Notes under the pieces: generated by a model
Database searches by the model: none
Told to the model about the DNA's origin: nothing
Seen by the model: only the letters and a program-made list of their open reading frames with translations
Shown: positions 35,133 through 43,206 of the stretch, in pieces
Numbering within the stretch: position 1 is the first letter of the stretch
Layout of the letters: each line of letters starts with the position of its first letter
DNA from: Deltaproteobacteria bacterium
Lineage (GTDB): Bacteria > Myxococcota_A > Polyangia > Polyangiales > Houyiibacteriaceae
Direction of reading: 5' to 3'
DNA length: 64,000 bases
Assembly (NCBI GenBank): GCA_017644045.1
Contig: JAEPMI010000008.1
Location: forward strand, 532,613 to 596,612
Translations under genes and position numbers: made by a program

Positions 35133-36773
35133 GTGACCGCCGAGCCGGAGCCGAAGCTGCTCACCCGCGTTCGCGCCGACCTGATCCTGGCGGTGGCGAC
35201 GGCGGCGGTCTTCGCCCGAGGCCTCGGCCACGGGCTGATGACCAGCTGGGACGACCAGCGCTTCCTGGTCGACTTCGAGCCCATCCAGACGGTCTCCTGG
35301 GACCACTTCGTGGCCATCTGGAGCGGTCCGCACTTCGAGGCCTACCACCCGCTCCACCTGCTCTCCTACTGGATCGACGTGCCGCTCTTCGGGCCGCACG
35401 GACCAACGCTGCACGTGGTGAGCCTCGGGCTCTGGATCGGTGCCGCGCTGGTCTGGATGCGGGTCTTCCGTGCGCTCGGACTTCGGGAGTGGGCGGCCTT
35501 CTTCGGCGCGCTCTTCTTCGCGATCCACCCGATCCAGATCGAGGCGGTGCATTGGGCGACGGGCCGCAAGGACGTCCTGGCGGCGCTCTTCGCCGGGCTC
35601 GCGACGCTGGCCCACCTGAAGAGCGAGCGGTGGAGCGACCGGGCGTCCATCCTCTCCCTCCTGGCCTTCGCGGCGGCCGCGCTCTCCAAGACCACGGTGC
35701 TCCCGCTGCCGATCGTGTGGGTGCTGATGGACGGGGTGCTCGAGCGCCGCACCTGGCGCGACGCCGGGCTGCGCCAGATCCCCGCGACCGCGCTCGCGGC
35801 GGTGCTTGCTTTCGTCGCCCTCGGCATCTGGCAGGACGCCGAGATGGTGCGGGAGCCGCTCGAGGGCTTCGGCCGGGTGAGCCTCGTGGCGAGCTCCTAC
35901 GGCCACCACCTCGGCCACGCCGTCTTCCCGTACGACCTCTCGCCCATCTACCCGATCCATCGCGAAGCGCCGGTCTGGAGTGCTTGGTTCGGGCCGATCG
36001 TCCTGGTCGTCGCGGCGGTCGCGGCCGGTCGCCGTGGAAAGCGCTTCGAGCTCCTCGGTCTGCTCACCTTCGCGGTGTTGCTGGTCCCGGCCAGCAACGT
36101 CGTGCCGCTCTACTTCGAGGTGCAGGACCGCTACCTCTCGCTTCCGCTGATCGGTCTCGCGCTCATGGTGGCGGCGATGGCGGGCGAGCTCGCGGGGCGC
36201 CGCTTCGCCGGCGCCGGGCTCTTCCTGGCGGCCTATGCGGCGGCCACCGTGTTCCAACTCGGCCACTGGCGGAGCGATGAGGCGCTCTGGGCAAGCGCGA
36301 CCCACGCTCAGCCGCAGGCCTTCTACGCCTGGATGAAGCTCGGCGAGGTCCGCCGGGGCGATGGTGACTTCGCGGGCGCCCTCCGCGCGTACGACCGCGC
36401 CATCGACCTCGAGCCGCGCCTGGCTCTCGGCGTGGCCGCGCGCTTCCAGACCGAGGTGCTCCGCGACGAGCACGAGTATTCGCTCACCCCCTCGCACGCG
36501 GAGGCGATCACCCAACGCTTCCTCCAGGGCCAGGGCGATCCGGTAGCCCTTCGACGCCTCTCGGGCGACATGGTCCAGGAGGGCTACCGCGAGAGCGTCT
36601 TCGTGCCGCTCGGTCGGGCCCTCGAGCTCGCGCCGATTCCGGACGGGCGCCTCGCGGCCGCCGCGCGGTCACAGCTCGAGCAGGGCAACGCCTGGCTCGC
36701 AGGCTTCTACGTCGATCAGATGAGCGACCCGCCGCAGGCGCTTCGCGAGCAGGTCAACGCGGCTCGAAACTGA
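35133..36773 (+). CDS. TMTC-like membrane glycosyltransferase with TPR
   Basis: Protein of 546 aa from a GTG at 35133; the upstream frame is a shadow of SulP. The N-terminal two-thirds is polytopic. It shows the order typical of TMTC/PMT-like enzymes: 'SWDDQRFL' after helix 1 (an acidic loop), 'YHPLHLLSYWIDVPLFG', 'FFAIHPIQIEAVHWATGRKDVLAALF', and 'VQDRYLSLPLIGLAL'. The C-terminal third has TPR-like helices ('GDFAGALRAYDRAIDLEP'). Such enzymes transfer a sugar from a polyprenyl donor to proteins outside the inner membrane. Acceptor unknown. Its last 20 bp overlap the convergent lipoprotein gene. Confidence 0.8.
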   Translation: MTAEPEPKLLTRVRADLILAVATAAVFARGLGHGLMTSWDDQRFLVDFEPIQTVSWDHFVAIWSGPHFEAYHPLHLLSYWIDVPLFGPHGPTLHVVSLGLWIGAALVWMRVFRALGLREWAAFFGALFFAIHPIQIEAVHWATGRKDVLAALFAGLATLAHLKSERWSDRASILSLLAFAAAALSKTTVLPLPIVWVLMDGVLERRTWRDAGLRQIPATALAAVLAFVALGIWQDAEMVREPLEGFGRVSLVASSYGHHLGHAVFPYDLSPIYPIHREAPVWSAWFGPIVLVVAAVAAGRRGKRFELLGLLTFAVLLVPASNVVPLYFEVQDRYLSLPLIGLALMVAAMAGELAGRRFAGAGLFLAAYAAATVFQLGHWRSDEALWASATHAQPQAFYAWMKLGEVRRGDGDFAGALRAYDRAIDLEPRLALGVAARFQTEVLRDEHEYSLTPSHAEAITQRFLQGQGDPVALRRLSGDMVQEGYRESVFVPLGRALELAPIPDGRLAAAARSQLEQGNAWLAGFYVDQMSDPPQALREQVNAARN

Positions 36774-37929
36774 GCGTCGCGTCCTCGCCGTAGACGAGCA
36801 CCGCGTCGGCGGCGGTCAGCGCCCAGTCGACCGAGAGCTTGAGGAAGCGGCGCTCGGGCGGCGTGAAGGCGACCGCGACCGGTCCCTCTTCCGGATCGAA
36901 GAGCATGCTGGCGCCATGCAGCAGCCGCTCGTCGGCGGTGCGGAAGAGCGCGATGACCGCGGCGCGGTCGTCGACCTTGCCGCTGTAGACCCAGACCTCC
37001 TCGCCATCGACGGGCGTCCAGCGGAGGACCGGACCCGCGAGCTCCCAGCCGTGCAGGAGCTCGAGGTCGCCGACCGCGCGGGTCATGGACTCGTCGGTCG
37101 CTGGCACGAAGCGGTCCGCGAAGTCCGCGACCTCGGGGACCGACGCGAGGTGCGCCTTCATCTCGTCGAGGCTTTGCTCGAGGCGCTGGACACGCGGCGT
37201 GGTGCGCTCGGTCGGGTAGGTCGCCTCGGGCTCGGCGCCGCGGCAGCAGCGGAAGGTCAGGTGCCGCGACTGTGTCGAAGGCGCGGTCGCGCGACGCGCG
37301 GCGCAGCGATGGAAGGGGGCCTCCTGATCGGGCGCGGCGCCGCGGAACACGGCCGCGTTGGCGGTGCCGGGGGCCAGGTCGCGCACGTCGGGGCTCGCGG
37401 TCCACTCGCCGTGGGCGGTGCCCATGGCGTAGACGCCGAAGGGGCTCATCCCCTCGGTCGCGAAGGTGTCGCCGACCGGGAAGAGTCGGTCCGTGTCGCC
37501 CTTGCAGGCGCGCTCCCACTCGAGCTCGGTGCAGAGGCGCTTGCCATCGCGCTCGCAGAGCTCGGCGGCCTGGCGCCGGTCGACGTTGACCATCGCCGGC
37601 CGGTTGGGGTCGTTCGGGTAGGGCCGGCGGTCGATCTCGAACGCGGGCAGCGAGATCGGGATCAGGTCCGCTTCGGCGGTCGCGTTCCGGCCGAGGGAGC
37701 CGGGCCGGCTGCCGACCAGGACCTCGCCCGCGGGGATGCTCGCAATGGGGCTGCCATCGTCGATGGGCGCGACCTCCGGGACCTCTTCCACGACGGGAGA
37801 AGGCCGAATCGGCGCCTCGGGCTCGGCGACGACCGGCTCGGCGGCCGTGCCGGCGTCGGGCGCGGTCTCGGGGGACGCCTCGCCGCAAGCGAGGGCGCCG
37901 AGGAGCAGGAAGAAGACGGAGCGCCGCAT
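36754..37929 (-). CDS. Lipoprotein with sulfatase-modifying-factor (FGE-like) domain
   Basis: Protein of 391 aa. Lipobox 'LLGALAC' (Cys15) and a Pro/Glu-rich linker. Residues about 60-235 follow the SUMF1/FGE-sulfatase fold: 'IPAGEVLVGSRPGS', 'FEIDRRPYPNDP', 'AAELCERDGKRLCTELEWERACKG' and a closing 'SRHLTFRCCRG'. Secreted SUMF-like domains in Myxococcota often lack enzymatic cysteines and serve binding roles, so formylglycine formation is not claimed. A short helical stretch then leads to a beta-rich C-terminal domain (about 285-391) of unknown type. It overlaps the convergent TMTC gene by 20 bp. Confidence 0.78.
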   Translation of the reverse strand: MRRSVFFLLLGALACGEASPETAPDAGTAAEPVVAEPEAPIRPSPVVEEVPEVAPIDDGSPIASIPAGEVLVGSRPGSLGRNATAEADLIPISLPAFEIDRRPYPNDPNRPAMVNVDRRQAAELCERDGKRLCTELEWERACKGDTDRLFPVGDTFATEGMSPFGVYAMGTAHGEWTASPDVRDLAPGTANAAVFRGAAPDQEAPFHRCAARRATAPSTQSRHLTFRCCRGAEPEATYPTERTTPRVQRLEQSLDEMKAHLASVPEVADFADRFVPATDESMTRAVGDLELLHGWELAGPVLRWTPVDGEEVWVYSGKVDDRAAVIALFRTADERLLHGASMLFDPEEGPVAVAFTPPERRFLKLSVDWALTAADAVLVYGEDATLSFEPR

Positions 37930-37986
37930 GGCTCGACGCTATGCGGGACCGGATCCGGGTCAAGAAACGCGCAGGACCGAGATCCC

Positions 37987-38015
37987 TTGCCGAGGGGGCA
38001 TCGGAGTCGTATCGA
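37987..38015 (+). promoter_or_regulatory. Promoter candidate for RNase P RNA
   Basis: TTGCCG (37987-37992) and TATCGA (38010-38015) are spaced by 17 bases. Start of transcription near 38022-38028 would coincide with the predicted 5' end of rnpB. Assigned by eye. Confidence 0.5.
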
Positions 38016-38027
38016 GTGCCCGTCGGA

Positions 38028-38430
38028 GCGGTTCGGAGGGTCGCCGGTGTGGTGGCCCGAGCGTTCGCGCTCGGTGTTCAACGCACGGGAGGAAAGTCCG
38101 AGCTCCATAGGGCAGGGTGCCAGGTAACTCCTGGTGGGGGCGACCCCGAGGAAAGTGCCACAGAGAGTAGACCGCCGTGCTGCCTTCGGGCCGCGCGGTA
38201 AGGGTGAAAGGGTGTGGTAAGAGCGCACCGGGCCGGCGGTGACGTCGGTCGCATGGCAAACCCCACTCGGAGCAAGATCGAATAGGGAAGCGTTCGAGGG
38301 CGGCCCGCCCGAGCTTCCGGGTTGTATCGCTCGAGACCGTCGGTGACGGCGGTCCTAGATGAATGATCCTCACCACGCCGTCGGTAACGAAGGCGCGGAA
38401 CAGAACTCGGCTTATGAGCCCTCCGACCGC
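38028..38430 (+). ncRNA. rnpB: RNase P RNA (bacterial type A)
   Basis: About 403 nt. The conserved landmarks occur in order: 'GAGGAAAGTCCGAGCTCCATAG' region with 'GGGCAGGGTGCCAGGTAA' (P4 5' half and CR-I), 'AGTGCCACAGAGA' (CR-II), 'AGGGTGAAAGGGTG', 'GGTAAGAGCGCACCG' (CR-III), 'GGAGCAAGATCGAATAGG' (CR-IV) and 'CCTAGATGAATGAT' with 'ACAGAACTCGGCTTAT' (CR-V, P4 3' half). The ends pair as helix P1 (GCGGTTCGGAGGG with CCCTCCGACCGC). It is the catalytic RNA that matures tRNA 5' ends. The long reading frame that starts at 38363 runs through its 3' end, so the next protein must start later. Confidence 0.96.
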
Positions 38431-38458
38431 GAGGCGCCCTGGATCCCTGGGGCGCCTC
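38431..38458 (+). terminator. Hairpin terminator after rnpB
   Basis: GAGGCGCCC (38431-38439) pairs perfectly with GGGCGCCTC (38450-38458), immediately after the P1 helix of RNase P RNA. The following sequence GCGCCCTTT has only a short T run, so termination is plausible but not certain. Confidence 0.6.
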
Positions 38459-38491
38459 GCGCCCTTTGGGGGCTGGAAGGGTTTGACAGCG

Positions 38492-39961
38492 ATGGGTGCG
38501 GGTGGGCCTCATGCGCCGGTGCGTGCGGCCGTTCTTCTCATCGCGTCTCTCGGGGTGGCCGCATCCCCCGTCGCCGCGCAGACGTGGACGTCGACCGCGC
38601 CGACGGAGCGACCCGAGCCCAACGAACGGAGCTTCTGGAACGTCGACTCGAACGCGTCGTTCACCACCTACGCGGTGGCGTCCACGCTCTCGCCGATCGT
38701 CTGGGAGCGGCGCCGCTTCGTGGAGACCCTCGGGCTGACGCACGTGCTGAAGCTGGGTGAGGACCCCGCGGAGTCGCGCTTCCAGATCCACACCTCGGTC
38801 GCGCTGCGCCTCGACCAGGAGTTCGGACGGGACTGCATTCGCGACACCGACCGCTGCTACGACGCGACCAATGCGTCGGACGCGCTCGGCTACCAGCCGC
38901 TCGCGCGCCGGACCCGCCTCGACGTACCGACGTTCCAGGTGGAGCTCCGCGGCCCGAGAGGGCTGTCGGTGCGGGCCGGTCGGCAGATCGGGATGGACCC
39001 GGCAGGCATGGCTCGCTTCGACGGTGGTCGCGTGGCGGCGCGCCCCTGGCGCTGGCTCGAGGTCGAAGGCTATGGAGGTCGCCAGGTGCGTCCCGGGACT
39101 TTCGGCGGGAGCCCCGGTCTCGGCGTTCAGGGCTCGATCCACCTGGTGTTGCCCGAGACGCTCGCGCCGAGCGACTACCCGCAGATCCAGGACACGCCCC
39201 GCACCTGGCTCTACGGTGCCGCGCTCTCCGCGGGGCTCGATCGCTACGCGAAGGTGCGCGCCTTCGCTCGTGAGATGCGCAACGAGGAGGGCACGGTGCT
39301 CTCCTACGCCGGTGTCGGTCTGACGAGCCGCCCGCACGCCGCGCTCGAGTTGCGCGGCGACCTGGTGTGGGAGCTCGGCCGCGAAGAGCTGGTCGAGGCG
39401 TTCGCGGAGGTCGCGGCGCATGCCTTCGAAGGGACCGCGCGCTTTCGCTTTCGCCACCACGTGCCTCGCTTCGACGCCGGGAGCATCTGGGGCTTCTTCG
39501 ACCCGGTGCCGGTCAGCCAGCTCGAGCTGGCGCTGGACGCGCCGCCGATGGGCGACGTTCGCGTCGGCGGCATCCTGCGCGGACGGCGCTCGGAGCCGGG
39601 CAACGAGGTCGAGCGAGATCTCGGTGGCGAGCTCTGGGGCCGAGTCGCGCGCGGTGGTTGGCGCGCCGAGCTGCGCGGCTTCCTCTGGGCCGGCTCGCTG
39701 CGGCCGGTCGCCGCCATCCTCGGCGAGCTCCGTCGCAACATCGGCGCGCGTGGCGCGGCGTGGTGGCGCGGCTCGGTGTGGCGCTTCGACGACCCGTGGC
39801 GCGATCAGCGCGACACCACCTCGGTGTCCCTCGCGCTCGGTGGCGAGTTTCGCGTGACCCGTCAGAGCCGCTTTGCGCTCGACGTCGAGTGGGCGCACAG
39901 CGGGCTCGTGCGACACCGGGTCCGCGCGCTGGCGAGCTTCCTGCTGAGGACGTGGCGATGA
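38492..39961 (+). CDS. Outer-membrane beta-barrel protein paired with a multihaem cytochrome
   Basis: Protein of 489 aa. The frame opens at 38363, but that start lies in rnpB; the ATG at 38492 gives a signal peptide ('VRAAVLLIASLGVAASPVAAQ', cut after AxA) and is preferred. The mature protein is made of alternating amphipathic strands rich in aromatic ends, for example 'LEVEGYGGRQVRPGTF', 'TWLYGAALSAGLDRYAKV', 'LELRGDLVWELGREEL' and 'FRFRHHVPRF', ending in 'VRALASFLLRTWR', with an aromatic near the C-terminus. It is most likely a large outer-membrane barrel. It overlaps the 13-haem cytochrome gene by four bases (ATGA), so the two proteins probably act together. Confidence 0.72.
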   Translation: MGAGGPHAPVRAAVLLIASLGVAASPVAAQTWTSTAPTERPEPNERSFWNVDSNASFTTYAVASTLSPIVWERRRFVETLGLTHVLKLGEDPAESRFQIHTSVALRLDQEFGRDCIRDTDRCYDATNASDALGYQPLARRTRLDVPTFQVELRGPRGLSVRAGRQIGMDPAGMARFDGGRVAARPWRWLEVEGYGGRQVRPGTFGGSPGLGVQGSIHLVLPETLAPSDYPQIQDTPRTWLYGAALSAGLDRYAKVRAFAREMRNEEGTVLSYAGVGLTSRPHAALELRGDLVWELGREELVEAFAEVAAHAFEGTARFRFRHHVPRFDAGSIWGFFDPVPVSQLELALDAPPMGDVRVGGILRGRRSEPGNEVERDLGGELWGRVARGGWRAELRGFLWAGSLRPVAAILGELRRNIGARGAAWWRGSVWRFDDPWRDQRDTTSVSLALGGEFRVTRQSRFALDVEWAHSGLVRHRVRALASFLLRTWR

Positions 39962-41103
39962 AGGCGCGTCTGCTCTTCCTCGCGGTGATGGGCTGCGCGT
40001 TCGCGGGCGCGCTGACCCATTCGCAATCGCAGAACGACACCGAGGAGCTGCCCTCGCCGGTGATCTATCCGCCGCAGCGCATCGCGCTCCGCATGGACCA
40101 CAGCCACCCGCAGCACGTGCGCCTGCGCTGCGAGCGTTGCCACGAGGGCGCGACCGACAGCACGCGCTCGGCGGAGTCGCTCATCCCGAGGGAGGCGTCC
40201 TGTGCTCCCTGCCACGACGCGCAGACCGACCGCGAGCGGCCGAGCGCCGATCGCTGCGGCTACTGCCACGTCGGCAGCGATGGCACCGACATCGTCGCGT
40301 CGGAGTTCCCGCCGCCGCGCATCCACTTCTCGCACCGGCAGCATGCGCGCGAGGGCGTCCGCTGCCTCGACTGCCACGAGGACGTCCAGCACCGGCAGAC
40401 CGCCACCGCCCGCGACCTGCCGACGATGGAGTCGTGCTGGCGCTGCCACGGTACCGCCGGACTCGGTGGCGACGAGGCGAGCGGCGAGTGCTCCGTCTGT
40501 CACGTGAGCACTCCGGACGGAACGCTCCAGACCCGCTTCGGCGACGCGGAGCTCCTGCCCCCGCGCTGGCTCCACGGCATGGACCACGACCGCGACTTCC
40601 TCGTGCGCCACCGCTGGGTCGCCGCCGACCGCGGCGAGCTCTGCGCCGAGTGCCACACCGAGAGCGAGTGCGTCGCCTGCCACGACGGACGCGTTCGGCC
40701 TTCGAGCATCCACCCCGCCGACTTCCTCACCAACCACGGCCCGATGGCTCGCCGCGACGAGCACCGCTGCAGCAGCTGCCACACCACCCAGCGCTTCTGC
40801 ACCGAATGCCACAGCCGCCTCGGTCTCAGCCCGATGGCCGCTCCCGTTGCCCGTGCTGGTGCGCGCTTCCACCCGCCGAGCTTCGTCGACGCCCACGGCA
40901 TCGAAGCCCGCCGCTCCATGACCACCTGCACCAGCTGCCACGCCGAGCGCGACTGCGTCGTCTGCCACGGCGCCCGCGGCATCGGCGCCGGCCTCAGCCC
41001 CCACGCCCCCGGCTACGTCGCCCGCTGCAAGGACGACTACCGCCGCAACCCCCGCGCGTGCACCACCTGCCACGGCCCCGCCATCGACACCCGCTGCCGC
41101 TAG
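39958..41103 (+). CDS. Multihaem c-type cytochrome, 13 CxxCH motifs
   Basis: Protein of 381 aa. The ATG at 39958 overlaps the barrel gene stop (ATGA) and gives a signal sequence 'KARLLFLAVMGCAFAGALTHS'. Thirteen CxxCH haem sites are present: CERCH, CAPCH, CGYCH, CLDCH, CWRCH, CSVCH, CAECH, CVACH, CSSCH, CTECH, CTSCH, CVVCH and CTTCH. Extra His in 'HSHPQH' and 'HFSHRQH' can be distal ligands, so most haems are probably bis-His. It would be a periplasmic or surface electron carrier of the cytochrome c3/c7-like type. The stop codon TAG is part of the CTAG end of the inverted-repeat element at 41100. Confidence 0.9.
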   Translation: MKARLLFLAVMGCAFAGALTHSQSQNDTEELPSPVIYPPQRIALRMDHSHPQHVRLRCERCHEGATDSTRSAESLIPREASCAPCHDAQTDRERPSADRCGYCHVGSDGTDIVASEFPPPRIHFSHRQHAREGVRCLDCHEDVQHRQTATARDLPTMESCWRCHGTAGLGGDEASGECSVCHVSTPDGTLQTRFGDAELLPPRWLHGMDHDRDFLVRHRWVAADRGELCAECHTESECVACHDGRVRPSSIHPADFLTNHGPMARRDEHRCSSCHTTQRFCTECHSRLGLSPMAAPVARAGARFHPPSFVDAHGIEARRSMTTCTSCHAERDCVVCHGARGIGAGLSPHAPGYVARCKDDYRRNPRACTTCHGPAIDTRCR

Positions 41104-41267
41104 CGCGTGATGCACATCGGTTGAAGGGCGCTGCGCGCCCTGAGCACGCCCCCTGCGGTCGTCCCCTCACGCTCGAAAATACTTCGGCATTTCCTCGGTT
41201 CGCGGACACCCCATCGAACCCACCCAGACCACGGATCTCCCGTCAACCGATGTGCATCACGCACTAG
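41100..41267. repeat. MITE-like element with 25-bp terminal inverted repeats
   Basis: 168 bp bounded by CTAG. The left end (41100-41124) and right end (41243-41267) are inverted repeats with 24 of 25 bases matching (CTAGyGCGTGATGCACATCG and on). A perfect 7-bp hairpin (41125-41141, AGGGCGC/GCGCCCT) follows the left end, and the core (41172-41197, CTCGAAAATAC to ATTTCCTCG) resembles that of the element at 33134. No coding capacity. It fits a non-autonomous transposable element inserted exactly at the cytochrome stop codon. Confidence 0.65.
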
Positions 41268-41436
41268 AAGTCGGGGACAGGCTCACCCCCCGCAAGCCCC
41301 TGAAAGCAGGGCGCTCCGAGCACGAAATGCAAACTCTTCCTCCAGCGGGCGAAGACGGAGCCTCCAATGGGCACCATGCCCTTCAGCGTTGGTCTCCGAC
41401 GCGGCAGTCAATCGGCCTTCGTGCTAGCTTCAATCG
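41268..41436. other. Non-coding gap between repeat element and lipoprotein gene
   Basis: 169 bp with no supported reading frame. It opens with AAGTCGGGGACAGGCTCACC, a phrase like those near REP-type dispersed repeats in other bacteria, but no palindrome partner is obvious. It probably holds the promoter of the lipoprotein at 41437, although I see no convincing -35/-10 pair. Confidence 0.4.
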
Positions 41437-42270
41437 ATGAACTCGCATGGCCTCGCAGGAGTGCTCGTGGCCTCCCTCGTGGCCTGTACCGCCGATCCGG
41501 GCAGCGACATCACGTTCCCGGACTACGGTCCCGACGACGCATCCCCCGGAGACTCGGGCGATCCGCGCGAGGAACCGCCCGATCTCGGTGGCTGCGCCAC
41601 CCATTGTTGGCTCGGCTACAAGTGCGTCTTCGTCGCGGGTCGTCCCCAGGTTCGCGCCAGCAACGGTCACTACTGGGGGCGAGAGTGCGGCAGCATCGAC
41701 GAGCTCTGCTCGAGTCGAGAGGTGGTGGCGGAGTGCGAACGGGGCTGCGCGCCCGGGTCGGCGTTGCCGCCCTATCGGCTGGCGGGCTTCGACCACGAAG
41801 GCGCCACCCTTGCCGATGGAGACGCGCGGCGGCTGTGTGAAGACTGGCGTCCGCGCACCCTGACCGACGAGTGCAGCACCGACGAGGACTGCAGGGACAC
41901 GCTTCCGTCCCGCGTGGACGGAGGCGCTTGGACGCTGCGCTACCTCTACTGCGAGAGCGGTCGTTGCTTCAGCGCCGACCCGCCACCGCTCGGCGACCAC
42001 GGCGCCGACTGCGGCACCGAGCCTCCCACCGATGCCGGCGACCGCGGCGTCTACGAATCCGCGGGCTGCGCGTCCGGCCTCTGCGCCTTCTTCGGCGACC
42101 CCGCGGCCCCGAGTCACCACGGATGCACCTCGGCGTGCGACTACGACTCCGACTGCCCGCTCGAGCACCGCTGCGTCCGCTGGGACTCCGCCGATGGCGC
42201 CCGGACCGTCGGACCCGGCCACTGCCTCCCCGGCCTGAGCCCCGAGGCGTTCGGCGCCTGGTACGAGTAA
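41437..42270 (+). CDS. Cys-rich lipoprotein
   Basis: Protein of 277 aa. Signal with 'VLVASLVAC' (Cys17) and an acidic Asp/Pro/Ser linker. About 18 cysteines lie in the mature part, in spaced pairs ('CATHCWLGYKC', 'CGSIDELC', 'CERGC', 'CSTDEDC', 'CDYDSDCPLEHRC'), probably disulfide-bonded. 'CDYDSDCP' recalls the 'C..d.DC' units of other myxobacterial lipoproteins. No known domain. It converges on the crotonase at 42275 (4-bp gap). Confidence 0.72.
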   Translation: MNSHGLAGVLVASLVACTADPGSDITFPDYGPDDASPGDSGDPREEPPDLGGCATHCWLGYKCVFVAGRPQVRASNGHYWGRECGSIDELCSSREVVAECERGCAPGSALPPYRLAGFDHEGATLADGDARRLCEDWRPRTLTDECSTDEDCRDTLPSRVDGGAWTLRYLYCESGRCFSADPPPLGDHGADCGTEPPTDAGDRGVYESAGCASGLCAFFGDPAAPSHHGCTSACDYDSDCPLEHRCVRWDSADGARTVGPGHCLPGLSPEAFGAWYE

Positions 42271-42274
42271 CCGC

Positions 42275-43051
42275 TCAGCGCCCCTGGAACTTCGGCGCCC
42301 GCTTCTCGAGCAGCGCCGCCATGCCTTCCTTGGCGTCCTCGGTCGTCAGCGTGTCGGCCTGCAGCGCGGCCTCGTAGCGCGCGGCCGGCTTCGGGTCCCA
42401 GTCGAGGTTGTGCCTCAGCGCGCGCTTGATGGCTCGCACGGCCAGCGGTGCGCTCTTCGCGATCTCGTCCGCGAGCGCCCGCGCCTTCGGCAGCACCTCG
42501 TCGCCCGCCACCGCCGCCGAGAGCAACCCGATCCGCGCCGCTTCCTCGCCCTCGACCAGTCGCCCGGTGAAGAGGAGCTCCGCCGCCCGAGAGACCCCGA
42601 CCAGCCGCGGAAGCACGTAGCTGATCGCCATCCCGCTCCCGAACCCGAGCCGTGCGAAGTTGGCGCCGTACTTGGCGTCCGTCTTCCCGATGCGGATGTC
42701 GCAGGTCAGCGCGAGCCCGAAGCCGCCGCCAACGGCGTGTCCGTTCAGGGCGCCGACGATCGGCACCTCGATGTCGTTCAGCGAGAGGAAGGGCGCGTAC
42801 ATCGCGTAGGAGCGCTCGTGGGGGAGGCCGCCGCCGGTCTGCAGGTTCGCCTTCAGGTCGGCCCCGGCGCTGAAGCACCGTCCCTCACCACGGACGATCA
42901 CGCAGCGAATCTCGCCATCGCCCTTCGCCTTGGCCGAGGCCGCCGCGAAGGCTTCCAGCAGCTCGGGGGTCATGCTGTTGCGGCCGTCGGGGCGGTTCAG
43001 GACGATCTCGCCCACCGCGCCGCGGCGCTCGTAGAGTACGGCGTCGCTCAT
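42275..43051 (-). CDS. Enoyl-CoA hydratase/isomerase family protein, atypical active site
   Basis: Protein of 258 aa with the crotonase fold: 'GRNSMTPELLEAF', oxyanion-hole 'CFSAGADLKANL' and 'GHAVGGGFGLALTCDIRIG', and the C-terminal 'GRLVEGEEAARIGLL'. The two glutamates used for water activation in enoyl-CoA hydratase are replaced: 'GGGFG' in place of 'GGGCE', and 'GANFARLGFGSGM' in place of 'GQPE.kLG'. It may therefore be an isomerase, a dienoyl or ring-cleaving variant, or act on another CoA ester. It stands alone and is not linked to hbd. Confidence 0.85.
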   Translation of the reverse strand: MSDAVLYERRGAVGEIVLNRPDGRNSMTPELLEAFAAASAKAKGDGEIRCVIVRGEGRCFSAGADLKANLQTGGGLPHERSYAMYAPFLSLNDIEVPIVGALNGHAVGGGFGLALTCDIRIGKTDAKYGANFARLGFGSGMAISYVLPRLVGVSRAAELLFTGRLVEGEEAARIGLLSAAVAGDEVLPKARALADEIAKSAPLAVRAIKRALRHNLDWDPKPAARYEAALQADTLTTEDAKEGMAALLEKRAPKFQGR

Positions 43052-43206
43052 CGCCGGGAGCCTGCGCTCCCCGGGCCCCGCGAGAGGTGAGGGTGGTCAC
43101 AACCCGCCCGGGCCCGCTACCGTCCGCGCTTCGCGTGCGTGCGACGCTCACGCCCGCTATGTCATGGGTGCCGGTTCTCCCGGTCCCGGCCCTTCAAGGA
43201 CTTCGC

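Noticed and set aside
38363..38491. Longer N-terminus for the barrel protein
   Set aside because: It would begin inside the conserved 3' end of RNase P RNA and hide the signal peptide.
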